Shown piece by piece: positions 1-7,317 of a DNA stretch of 56,777 nt (positions within the stretch are counted from its first letter, which is position 1; each line of letters begins with the position of its first letter). The DNA comes from Streptomyces sp. C10-9-1 (GTDB lineage: Bacteria; Actinomycetota; Actinomycetes; Streptomycetales; Streptomycetaceae): assembly GCF_024497955.1 (NCBI RefSeq), contig NZ_JANHKP010000025.1, positions 1 to 56,777 of the forward strand, given 5' to 3'. Both the position numbers and the translations under genes were made by a program. The notes under the pieces are model-generated. The model had not been told where the DNA came from, searched no databases, and was given only the letters and a program-made list of their open reading frames with translations.

Positions 1-64
1 CACGGAACGGGCGAGGCACGGAACGGGCGAGGCACGGAACGGGCGAGGCACGGAACGGGCGAGG
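1..64. repeat. 16-bp tandem repeat, four copies
   Basis: Four perfect head-to-tail copies of CACGGAACGGGCGAGG fill the first 64 bases, and the array probably continues beyond the window. It lies downstream of the DUF3040 gene, and the last copy forms part of the left arm of a terminator-like hairpin. There are no spacers, so it is a simple tandem repeat and not CRISPR. The function is unknown. Confidence 0.9.
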
Positions 65-90
65 GGCGACGCGGTGCGTCGCCCCTCGCC
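58..90 (-). terminator. Hairpin terminator after the DUF3040 gene
   Basis: A perfect 15-bp stem (58-72 with 76-90; right arm GCGTCGCCCCTCGCC) closes a 3-nt loop about 30 nt past the stop codon of the minus-strand DUF3040 gene. There is no U-tract, as is usual for Streptomyces terminators. Confidence 0.75.
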
Positions 91-122
91 TCCAGTGCAC
101 GCGTGTCAGCCGCGTCTGCGGT

Positions 123-518
123 TCACTGTCCCTGCTGTTCATCGCGGCGGCGCTGCCACCGCTGCTCGATGCGGTCCATCACCGACCTGCGCTGATGGCG
201 CTGGCGCCGGGTGCCATGGCCGCCTGCGGCCTGCTGCTCGCCCGGTTTGGGGGCCTTGCGCCAGCCGGTGACCGCCAGCACCGCGCAGCCGAGCATCACC
301 AGGAAGCCCACCACGCTGATCCAGATCTGCTGCGCGACCATTCCGGCCATGAGGAGCGCGATACCCACCAGGAAGCCGGCGACCGCCTGGTAGACCCGTC
401 GCCGGGTGTACGTACGCAGCCCGCTTCCCTCGAGCGCTGTCGCGAACTTGGGATCTTCGGCGTACAGCGCTCGCTCCATCTGCTCGAGCATGCGCTGCTC
501 GTGCTCCGAGAGCGGCAC
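123..518 (-). CDS. DUF3040 domain-containing membrane protein
   Basis: This 131-residue protein opens with the PLSEHEQRMLEQMERAL segment characteristic of actinobacterial DUF3040 proteins. Two hydrophobic segments follow (about residues 43-61 and 66-86) and then a basic, Gln/Arg-rich cytoplasmic tail. The GTG start is chosen because a GAGGAGG ribosome-binding site sits 5 nt upstream. DUF3040 genes often lie close to the division and cell wall (dcw) cluster in Streptomyces, which fits an envelope location, but no biochemical role is known. The gene is followed by a strong hairpin and appears to be monocistronic. Confidence 0.85.
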   Translation of the reverse strand: MPLSEHEQRMLEQMERALYAEDPKFATALEGSGLRTYTRRRVYQAVAGFLVGIALLMAGMVAQQIWISVVGFLVMLGCAVLAVTGWRKAPKPGEQQAAGGHGTRRQRHQRRSVMDRIEQRWQRRRDEQQGQ

Positions 519-766
519 GGAGTCCTCCTCGTCGTCGGTCGCGGGGGCGACCGGTATGCGGCCCTTTCAGGATAGGCAGGGTTTCGCCCCCGTGAAACCC
601 GCCCACTCGCCTCACGCCAGTCCGGGCCGCCATGCCCGATCGAAGTCCTGAGGCGTAGATTCCCCAACCTCCGATCCGTCATGCCGGACGGTGTCCCCCG
701 ATCATACGGGGCGAACGGCGCGGCCGGGGGGTCGGAGCCGTACTCCGTCTGCCGCTGCGCCGCTGA

Positions 767-1555
767 TCAGGCCCGCCTCTCCGCGAGGACGTGCAGCTGG
801 GTGGCGACGGAGCGGAAGGCGGCGAGCTCCGCCGCGGCGGCCTCCAGTCTGAGCAGCGCCTCCAGAGCACCCGGTTCGGTGTCCACGAGCACCCCGGGGA
901 CCAGGTCGGCGAAGACCCGCACCCCGTGGACGGCCGAGACCTCGGCACCGGTGGCGGAGACGAGTTCGGTGAGCTGCTCCGCGGTGAACCGCCGCGGCAC
1001 CGGGTCGCCCTCCCCCCAGCGCCCGTCGGGATCGTCGAGGGCCCGGTGGGCCTCGGCGAAGTGGCCCGCGAGGGCGCGGGCCAGGACCGCGCCGCCGAGA
1101 CCGGCCGCGAGCAGGCTCAGCGCACCGCCGGGGCGCAGAGCGGCCACCGTGTTGCGCAGCCCCTCGGCGGGGTCGTCGACGTACTCCAGCACCCCGTGGC
1201 ACAGCACCGCGTCGAAGCCCTCGCGGCCGACGACGTCGAAGAGGCCGTGGACGTCGCCCTGGACGCCCCGGACCCGCTCGGCCACTCCGGCCTCGGCCGC
1301 GCGGCGCTCCAGGGCGAACAGGGCGTTGGGGCTCGGATCGACCACGGTCACGCGGTGGCCGAGTCGGGCGAGCGGTACCGCGAAGTTGCCGGTGCCGCCG
1401 CCGGTGTCGAGGACGTCCAGCGCTTGTGCTCCCGCCGCCTTCGCCCGGCGGTCGATCGCGTCCTGGAGCACGTCCCAGACCACGGCGGTGCGCAGGGACG
1501 CACGGGAGGGTCGCGGTGGGGTCTCCCCACCGGAGGCAGGAGAACGGTCCGACAC
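767..1555 (-). CDS. Class I SAM-dependent methyltransferase
   Basis: The 262-residue product carries methyltransferase motif I, VLDTGGGTGNFAVPLA (about residues 48-63), then the acidic ribose-binding VVDPSP strand and a motif IV-like FDAVLCHGVLEYVDDP segment. This is the Rossmann fold of class I SAM methyltransferases (UbiE/SmtA-like). The substrate cannot be read from the sequence. The GTG start has GAGGAG about 9 nt upstream. The neighbour upstream on the same strand is a HEPN protein 174 nt away, separated from it by a hairpin, so the two are probably transcribed separately. Confidence 0.88.
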   Translation of the reverse strand: MSDRSPASGGETPPRPSRASLRTAVVWDVLQDAIDRRAKAAGAQALDVLDTGGGTGNFAVPLARLGHRVTVVDPSPNALFALERRAAEAGVAERVRGVQGDVHGLFDVVGREGFDAVLCHGVLEYVDDPAEGLRNTVAALRPGGALSLLAAGLGGAVLARALAGHFAEAHRALDDPDGRWGEGDPVPRRFTAEQLTELVSATGAEVSAVHGVRVFADLVPGVLVDTEPGALEALLRLEAAAAELAAFRSVATQLHVLAERRA

Positions 1556-1688
1556 GGCAGGTGGCTCCTCGGGCGGTGTGCTGGCGTTGTGCCGTCCACC
1601 CTATTGCCTCCGCCCCGTCGCCTCCGCCGCCCGGTCCCGCGCGGCACCCGGCCGCGGCGACCCTCCGCGGGCGGCGGCGCGGGAACGC

Positions 1689-1720
1689 GGGGCGGCCCTG
1701 CCCGAGCACGGGGCCGCCCC
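1689..1720 (-). terminator. Hairpin terminator after the HEPN gene
   Basis: A 10-bp perfect stem GGGGCGGCCC/GGGCCGCCCC with a 12-nt loop begins 10 nt beyond the HEPN gene stop codon, in the direction of minus-strand transcription. Confidence 0.6.
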
Positions 1721-1729
1721 TCCGGCAGA

Positions 1730-2266
1730 TCAGCCGCCGGGGGACGGACCGGTCCGGTCCGTCCGGGATCGCGGGACGGCGGACCGGAGGGAGAGCAGGC
1801 GCTCCACGACGCGCAGGAACATCGCCGCGTCGCGCAGCAGGTCGTCCGCGTCGCGGGCGGTGGCCGCGCCGGGGATGCCGGCTTCGGCCCGGGCGCGGCG
1901 TTCGGCGCCCGCGGCGAAGAGCATGCTCCACTCGGCGAGCTCCGGCGCCGCCTCGGGCAGGACTTCCCAGGCACTGCGTATGCGCCGCCTGCGCCGGGGG
2001 GCCGGCTCCGGGCGCCCCCGGACGGCGAGCACGGCCGCGGCGGAGCGCAGTGCGGACAGGTGGGCGGCGGCGAACCGCTCGTTGGGCGCGGACAGGCCCG
2101 CGGCCTCGTCCAGGGCGGTGCGGGCGCGGGCGAGCAGGGCGAGGGCGGCGGGCGGAGCCGAGGAGCGCCGCCGCACGGGGTGGACGTCCTGCGCCGGTCC
2201 GGTCGATGAGGGGGCGGGGGCGGCGGCGCGGCGCGGGGAAGCGGCTGCTGTCGAGCGGCTGGCCAT
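1730..2266 (-). CDS. SAV_6107-type HEPN domain protein
   Basis: This is a helical 178-residue protein. The core (about residues 35-165) has the pattern of the HEPN-like family called SAV_6107 in Streptomyces: LALLARARTALDEAAG, NERFAAAHLSALRSAAAVLA, RSAWEVLPEAAPELAEWSMLFAAGA and a final helix around FLRVVERLLSL. HEPN proteins include RNases and nucleotide-binding partners, but the catalytic RX4-6H motif is not evident here, so no activity is claimed. I prefer the ATG at 2266 over a start 60 nt upstream because a perfect AGGAGG lies 6 nt before it. Both ends of the protein are Arg/Pro/Ala-rich and probably disordered. Confidence 0.75.
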   Translation of the reverse strand: MASRSTAAASPRRAAAPAPSSTGPAQDVHPVRRRSSAPPAALALLARARTALDEAAGLSAPNERFAAAHLSALRSAAAVLAVRGRPEPAPRRRRRIRSAWEVLPEAAPELAEWSMLFAAGAERRARAEAGIPGAATARDADDLLRDAAMFLRVVERLLSLRSAVPRSRTDRTGPSPGG

Positions 2267-2426
2267 GACGAGCCTCCTGTCGTCGGGTGACGGTGCGGTA
2301 GCCGTCTGCACCCATGGTGGGGGCACCCACTGACAAGGGCTCCGACCTGGGAACCCGCGGGGCGCGGCGGCCGGGACCCGCGAGGCACCGGCCCGGGCGG
2401 CGGGGCGGGAGGAGGCCGGGGCCGCC

Positions 2427-2456
2427 TTGCACCCGCCGGGGGCCTCGGGCTACTTT
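2427..2456 (+). promoter_or_regulatory. Promoter of the ABC-YhgE-TetR operon
   Basis: TTGCAC (2427-2432) and TACTTT (2451-2456) are separated by 18 nt, a good match to the vegetative Streptomyces promoter. Initiation near 2463 would fall inside the operator palindrome that starts at 2455, so a repressor bound there would cover the -10 box and start site. Confidence 0.6.
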
Positions 2457-2478
2457 TGAACTGACCAGTCAGTTCAAA
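2455..2478. promoter_or_regulatory. 24-bp palindromic operator, probable TetR site
   Basis: Two perfect 11-bp arms, TTTGAACTGAC and its reverse complement, surround a CA centre. The palindrome overlaps the -10 box and lies just upstream of the ABC ATPase start. The third gene of the operon encodes a TetR-family regulator, so autorepression is the simplest reading (inference). Size, symmetry and position are typical of TetR operators. Confidence 0.8.
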
Positions 2479-2484
2479 GAATGG

Positions 2485-3615
2485 GTGATCGTGGGGAAGC
2501 AGGGGGCGGAACCGCCCGGCGGACCGCGGGGAGCGGGCGTCGGCGCCGAGGGCTTCGGGCTGCGCGGCCCGCGCGGATGGGCCTTCCGGTCGGTGTCCTT
2601 CAGAGCGGAGCCGGGATCGCTGGTCGCGATCACCGGGCCGTCGGGTTCGGGGCGGACCTGTCTGCTGCTCGCCCTGACGGGGCGGATGCGGACGGCCGAG
2701 GGCACCGCCGAGGTGGCCGGACTCGACCTCCCGCGCCGGATGGCGGCCGTACGGCGGATCAGCGCACTGGGCCATGTGCCGGGCGTCAGCGAACTGGAAC
2801 CGGCGCTCACGGTGGCCGAGCACCTGCGCGAACGCGTCCTGCTCCGGCGCAGGTTCAACGGCTCCCTCAGGGAGCTGCTGCGGCCCCGCGGGGCCCGGGC
2901 CGCCACGGCGCGCACCCTGATCGACGCGGCCCTCGCCGCCGCCGGGCTGGACACCGCGGCACTCCCCAAGGGGGAGCGGACCGCCGTGCGGGACCTGGAG
3001 AGGCTTCAGGCGCTGCGGCTCTCCGTGGCACTGGCCCTCATCGGCGGGCCCCGGCTGCTCGCGGTCGACGACACGGACCTGAAGCTCTCGGACGGCGACC
3101 GCGAGGAGGCCTGGGCGATGCTGCGCTCCGTCGCCGCGTCCGGCACCACCGTGCTCGCCGTGTGCAGCGACGCCCCCGAGGACGCGGTCGTGGTCCGGCC
3201 CGGGGGCCCTGCCGGGGCGGCGCAGGCCCCGGGCGGATCGGACGCGGGCACCGGCACCGGCACCGGCAGGGGCGCGGCCGACGCGGACACGGACGCGAGC
3301 ACCGCCACGGACGCGGCCGACGCGGACACGGACGCGAGCACCGCCACGGACGCGGCCGACGCGGACACCGGTGCGGACGCCCGCGGGGACGGGCCCGGTG
3401 CCCGGCCAGGCGCCGGGCGGGGGGCCGGACACCGAAAGGACCGGGCTCCCGGGCGCCCGAAGGCCCCCGGGAGCGGGGAGGGGGCGACGGCGGGCGACAC
3501 CCCGGACACCACCGTGCGCCAGGGACGACAGGGCCCTGGCGGAAAGCCCGCGAAGAAGGCCGAGGACGACACGGAAGGGGCGGCCGATGCGCTCGCCGAG
3601 ACTGGCCGCTCTTGA
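2485..3615 (+). CDS. Degenerate ABC transporter ATPase with Asp/Thr-repeat tail
   Basis: The first ~240 residues have an ABC-ATPase fold, but key motifs have drifted. Walker A is GPSGSGRTC (about residues 51-59), with Arg in place of the invariant Lys. The LSGGQ signature is not recognisable (the position reads roughly LERLQALRL). Walker B reads LLAVDDTDL, lacking the usual catalytic Glu. The tail contains an in-frame 13-residue repeat (AADADTDASTATD) and then basic low-complexity sequence. GTG 2485 and GTG 2491 are both possible starts, and the ribosome-binding site is weak (AAAGA). The gene overlaps the next one by 29 bp, so the product probably partners the YhgE/Pip membrane protein. It may bind nucleotide without hydrolysing it. 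Confidence 0.72.
   Translation: MIVGKQGAEPPGGPRGAGVGAEGFGLRGPRGWAFRSVSFRAEPGSLVAITGPSGSGRTCLLLALTGRMRTAEGTAEVAGLDLPRRMAAVRRISALGHVPGVSELEPALTVAEHLRERVLLRRRFNGSLRELLRPRGARAATARTLIDAALAAAGLDTAALPKGERTAVRDLERLQALRLSVALALIGGPRLLAVDDTDLKLSDGDREEAWAMLRSVAASGTTVLAVCSDAPEDAVVVRPGGPAGAAQAPGGSDAGTGTGTGRGAADADTDASTATDAADADTDASTATDAADADTGADARGDGPGARPGAGRGAGHRKDRAPGRPKAPGSGEGATAGDTPDTTVRQGRQGPGGKPAKKAEDDTEGAADALAETGRS
3274..3369 (+). repeat. 39-bp in-frame coding repeat, 2.5 copies
   Basis: Two identical 39-bp units (3274-3312 and 3313-3351) and an 18-bp third partial copy encode the 13-residue period AADADTDASTATD in the tail of the ABC ATPase. Because the units are identical at DNA level, they are probably recent duplications whose number varies between strains. 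Confidence 0.9.
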
Positions 3616-5671
3616 ACTGAGGCGCTTCGGCAGGGGCAAACTGCCGATGGCCGCCCTGATCGCCGTTCTGCTGCTCCCGCTGCTGTACGGGGCGCTGTAC
3701 CTGTGCTCGTTCTGGGACCCCTACAGCCGGCTGGACCGCATCCCCGCCGCCCTGGTCAACGCCGACGAGGGGGCCACGGCGGACGGCCGCCGCATCGCCG
3801 CGGGCGACGAGATCGCCGGGAAGCTGCTCGACAGCGAGGTCTTCGACTGGCACGAGGTCAGCGACGCGCAGGCCCGCGAGGGGGTCGAGGACGGCACGTA
3901 CTACCTGTCGCTCACCATGCCGGAGGACTTCAGCCGGCGCATCGCCTCCAGCTCGGGCGACACGCCCGAGACCAGCGCGCTGCGGGTGCGCACCAACGAC
4001 GCCAACAACTACATCGTCGGGCAGATCTCGCGGAGCGTGTTCTCCGAGGTCCGCAACGCCGCGTCGACCGACGCCTCGCGCACCTTCCTGGACCGGATCT
4101 TCATCTCCTTCTCCGACATCCACGACGCCACCGAGAAGGCCGCGGAGGGCGCCGAGGAGCTCAAGGACGGCGTGGGCCGGGCCAAGAAGGGCTCCAAGGA
4201 CCTCGCGGACGGGTTGACGGACGCGAAGTCCGGCAGCACCAGGCTGTCGGGCGGCATCAGCAAGCTGCACACGGGGGCGGGCGAGCTGAGGACGGGCTCG
4301 CGCCAGGTCGCCGAGGGCACCCAGCAGCTCGCCGACAAGGTCAACGGCGTGGCCGAGGAGGTCCGCCCCTATCTCAAGAACGACGGCAGGAACATCCGCA
4401 ACACGGCCCGCCTGGTGGCCGACTCCTCCCGCGCGGTGCGCCACAACCTCGATCTGCTGGTGAAGGCCGCGCCCGGGACCTCCGCGCTCGCCCACGCATC
4501 GGCCGAGGAACTCGCCGGGATCCACCGGACCCGCTGCGAGGAGGCGGACGCGGACGACCCGGCCTGCCCGGCGCTGGAGCGGGCCAAGGTCACCGCCGCC
4601 GACGTGGCGGCCGTCGCCGACGATGTCGAGACGCTGGTGAAGGACGCCGACGGCGACCTGAAAACCATGCGGGACCAGCTGAAGAAGCTGGAGAAGCAGG
4701 CCGACGAGCTCGCCGCACGGGGCCCGCGGCTGGAGGAGGACCTCGAGTTCGCGGTCGGCAAGATCAACGAGCTCAACTCCGGCGCCCACAAGGTCTCCAA
4801 GGGCGCGGCCTCGCTCTACACCGGGCTGACCGAGGCCAAGACCGGCTCGGCCGAGCTGGACAGCGGCGTGGGGCGCCTGAAGAAGGGTGCGGGCGACCTG
4901 GACGGGGGGCTGTACCGGCTCTCCGGGGGATCCGAGGAGCTCGCGGCCGGGCTCGGCGAGGGCGTGGAGAAGATCCCCGACTACGACGAGCGGGACCGCG
5001 ACCGGCGGACCTCGGTGATGTCCGACCCGGTGCAGCTCGCGGCGCGATCGCTGCACGAGGCGCCGAACTACGGAACCGGCTTCGCCCCGTACTTCATCCC
5101 GCTCTCGCTGTGGGTGGGCGCCATGGTCGCCTACATGATCATCCAGCCGATGAACCGGCGCGCGCTGGCCGCGGGAGGCTCCGCCTGGCGAATCGCCCTG
5201 GCCGGCTGGCTGCCGGTCGCGTCGATCGGTCTGCTGCAGGTCGGGGCGCTGATGTCGGTGCTGCACTTCGGCCTCGGCCTGCAGACCGCCAGAGCCGCCG
5301 GGACGGTCGCCTTCCTTGCCCTGGTGACCTGCTGTTTCGCCGCCATCATCCAGTGGCTCAACGCCCGCTTCGGCGCGGCGGGCCGGATCCTGGTGCTCGC
5401 GGTGCTGATGCTGCAGCTCACCTCGGCGGGCGGCACCTACCCGGTGCAGACCTCCCCCGGGTTCTTCAACGCCGTCCACCCGTTCCTGCCGATGAGCTAC
5501 GTGGTGGACGCCCTGCGGCGGCTCATCACCGGCGGCGGCCTCGGCCCCGTGTGGGAGGCCGTTGCCGTGCTGGCGGCGTTCACCGCCGGGGCGCTGGCCC
5601 TCACCGCGCTCTCCGCCCGGCGCCGGCAGGTGTGGACACTGGACCGGCTGCACCCGGAGCTGAGCCTGTGA
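3587..5671 (+). CDS. YhgE/Pip domain membrane protein
   Basis: This 694-residue protein has the YhgE/Pip architecture. There is one N-terminal membrane segment (about residues 20-41), then an extracytoplasmic domain that includes the PAALVNADEGATADGRRI block typical of the family. A long heptad-like stalk follows, with repeated ELxxGxxxLxxG units, and about five to six membrane helices lie after residue 500 (ABC-2-like). Relatives include a phage receptor and type VII secretion-associated proteins; the transported substrate is unknown. The ATG at 3587 has GGAAGGGG 6 nt upstream. The gene overlaps the ATPase gene and meets the TetR gene, so all three are likely co-translated. Confidence 0.88.
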   Translation: MRSPRLAALELRRFGRGKLPMAALIAVLLLPLLYGALYLCSFWDPYSRLDRIPAALVNADEGATADGRRIAAGDEIAGKLLDSEVFDWHEVSDAQAREGVEDGTYYLSLTMPEDFSRRIASSSGDTPETSALRVRTNDANNYIVGQISRSVFSEVRNAASTDASRTFLDRIFISFSDIHDATEKAAEGAEELKDGVGRAKKGSKDLADGLTDAKSGSTRLSGGISKLHTGAGELRTGSRQVAEGTQQLADKVNGVAEEVRPYLKNDGRNIRNTARLVADSSRAVRHNLDLLVKAAPGTSALAHASAEELAGIHRTRCEEADADDPACPALERAKVTAADVAAVADDVETLVKDADGDLKTMRDQLKKLEKQADELAARGPRLEEDLEFAVGKINELNSGAHKVSKGAASLYTGLTEAKTGSAELDSGVGRLKKGAGDLDGGLYRLSGGSEELAAGLGEGVEKIPDYDERDRDRRTSVMSDPVQLAARSLHEAPNYGTGFAPYFIPLSLWVGAMVAYMIIQPMNRRALAAGGSAWRIALAGWLPVASIGLLQVGALMSVLHFGLGLQTARAAGTVAFLALVTCCFAAIIQWLNARFGAAGRILVLAVLMLQLTSAGGTYPVQTSPGFFNAVHPFLPMSYVVDALRRLITGGGLGPVWEAVAVLAAFTAGALALTALSARRRQVWTLDRLHPELSL

Positions 5672-5700
5672 CCACCGCGCGACCTGTGAGAATCACCGGT

Positions 5701-6315
5701 ATGGACAGCACGAGCACGAGACGGCGCGCGACCCGTGCGAAGCTCTACGAGGCCGCGGTGACCCTCATCGCGGAGCAGGGCTTCTCCGCCACCACGGTGG
5801 ACGAGATCGCGGAGCGCGCCGGGGTGGCCAAGGGCACGGTCTACTACAACTTCAAGAGCAAGACCGAGCTCTTCGAGGAGCTGCTGCGCCACGGTGTGGG
5901 GCTGCTGACGGCCTCGCTCCGGGAGGCGGCCGACGCGACCGCGGCACGCGGCGGGACGCGGGTCGAGGCCCTGGACGCGATGATCCGCGCCGGACTGGTG
6001 TTCATCGACCGCTACCAGGCGTTCACCCAGCTCTACGTGGCCGAGCTGTGGCGGACCAACCGGGCCTGGCAGGACACCCTGCTGGTGGTGCGCCAGGACG
6101 CGGTGGCCGTGGTGGAGGGGGTGCTGCGCCACGGGGTCGAGGAGGGCGAGCTGAGCCCTGAGATCGACATCCCGCTGACGGCCGCCGCGCTGGTCGGCAT
6201 GGTGCTGGTCGCCGCGCTGGACTGGAAGGCCTTCCAGCCGGAGCGCTCGCTGGACGAGGTGCACGGCGCGCTGTCGCTGCTGCTGCACGGGCGGGTGAGC
6301 GGGCGCCGGGACTGA
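5701..6315 (+). CDS. TetR/AcrR family transcriptional regulator
   Basis: The N-terminus has the canonical TetR helix-turn-helix (about residues 10-55: AAVTLIAEQGFSATTVDEIA, then AGVAKGTVYYNFKSKTELF). An all-helical ligand domain follows; the total is 204 residues. The ATG at 5701 gives the usual N-terminus, but an in-frame GTG at 5668 overlaps the preceding stop as GTGA and could support coupled translation. As the last gene of the ABC-YhgE/Pip operon it is the obvious candidate to bind the palindrome at 2455-2478 and repress its own operon (inference). The ligand is unknown. Confidence 0.9.
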   Translation: MDSTSTRRRATRAKLYEAAVTLIAEQGFSATTVDEIAERAGVAKGTVYYNFKSKTELFEELLRHGVGLLTASLREAADATAARGGTRVEALDAMIRAGLVFIDRYQAFTQLYVAELWRTNRAWQDTLLVVRQDAVAVVEGVLRHGVEEGELSPEIDIPLTAAALVGMVLVAALDWKAFQPERSLDEVHGALSLLLHGRVSGRRD

Positions 6316-6349
6316 AACCCGGCGCGCCCGCGGAAGGCCGGGCACGGCG

Positions 6350-6385
6350 CGCGGCCCGGACCGGCTGAGGCCGGTCCGGGCCGCG
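6350..6385 (+). terminator. Strong hairpin terminator of the TetR operon
   Basis: A perfect 16-bp stem (arm CGCGGCCCGGACCGGC) closes a TGAG loop 35 nt beyond the tetR-type gene stop. No T-run follows. Confidence 0.85.
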
Positions 6386-6657
6386 TCGGGCATCCCCCCG
6401 GACACCCCGGCGCGAAGAGCCCCGTCCCCCGAGCGTCCCCCGCGGTCCTGGCCCCTCGGCCCTGCTCCCCGTCGCGGGTGGGGCACCGCGCCGTTCCGGC
6501 ACCCCGTGTCGCCGGTGCGGCGCCGCTCCCCCTCCGCGGCCCCCACTCTCCCGTCCCGGACGTCCCGCTCCCATCCGCGCCCCTACTCAACCCGCCGCCT
6601 AGGTACGGATACTCAGGGGGATCCGCGGGCGGCCCCACGCGGCGCGGGCGGGCTGGC
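6386..6657. other. Gene-free GC-rich stretch
   Basis: Between the terminator of the TetR operon and the -10 box of the DUF4126 gene I see no credible coding sequence. The open frames there are composition artefacts. At 6600-6615 lies an imperfect inverted repeat (TAGGTACGGATACTCA) that could be a degenerate regulator site. Confidence 0.5.
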
Positions 6658-6670
6658 TACCATCGCCTCC

Positions 6671-7288
6671 GTGTCGGTACTCCCCCTGGTCTTCACGAGC
6701 GGCTGGGCGAGCGGGATCAACGCCTATGCGGTGGTCCTCCTGCTCGGCCTCTTCGGCGCCGCCGGCGTCAGCGACGACGTGCCCGCGGCGCTCCAGCGCC
6801 CCGACGTGCTGATCGCCGCCGGTGTGCTGTTCGCCTGCGAGGCGGTCGCCGACAAGATCCCCTACGTCGACTCCGTGTGGGACTCGGTGCACACCGTCGT
6901 CCGGCCGGTCGCCGGGGCGGTGGTCGCGGCACTGCTCGCGGGCGAGAGCGGTTCGCTGCCCGAGCTCGCCGCCGGCGCCGTCGGCGGGGCGACGGCGCTG
7001 GCCAGCCACCTGGTCAAGGCGGGGACGCGGATGGCCGTCAACACCTCGCCGGAGCCGTTCAGCAACATCCTGGTGAGCATCGCCGAGGACCTCGGGGTCG
7101 CCGGGATCGTCACCTTCGCCCTCTTCCACCCGGTGGCCGCGGCGTCGGTCGCCGCGGCGCTGCTCCTGGCCGGCATCGCGACCACGCTCTTCCTGGCGTC
7201 CAGGATCCGCCGCTTCCTGCTGCGTCGGGCCCGCCGCCGGGAGGGCCGGGCGGCCCCGGCCGGTGTCGCCGCGGGGCCACCGGAATGA
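6671..7288 (+). CDS. DUF4126 family membrane protein
   Basis: The 205-residue product begins with LPLVFTSGWASGINAYAVVLLLGLFG, a DUF4126 hallmark. It continues with KIPYVDSVWDSVHTVVRPVAGAVVAALL and several further hydrophobic helices, five to six in all. The basic C-terminus is probably cytoplasmic. Function is unknown. GTG 6671 is preferred to a frame that is open further upstream. It lacks a ribosome-binding site but has TACCAT 7 nt before it, the -10 spacing of a leaderless mRNA. The stop lies 30 nt before the next gene, which has its own -10 box. Confidence 0.85.
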   Translation: MSVLPLVFTSGWASGINAYAVVLLLGLFGAAGVSDDVPAALQRPDVLIAAGVLFACEAVADKIPYVDSVWDSVHTVVRPVAGAVVAALLAGESGSLPELAAGAVGGATALASHLVKAGTRMAVNTSPEPFSNILVSIAEDLGVAGIVTFALFHPVAAASVAAALLLAGIATTLFLASRIRRFLLRRARRREGRAAPAGVAAGPPE

Positions 7289-7317
7289 GCGTTCCGCCAG
7301 GTCGATAGGGTCGGCCC

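Noticed and set aside
1..64. CRISPR array
   Set aside because: The repeat units abut with no spacers and there are no cas genes.
702..3639. Long minus-strand open frames (up to 763 codons) across the methyltransferase, HEPN and ABC genes
   Set aside because: Arg/Pro/Gly-rich, no domain motifs, antisense to well-supported genes; they arise from high GC content.
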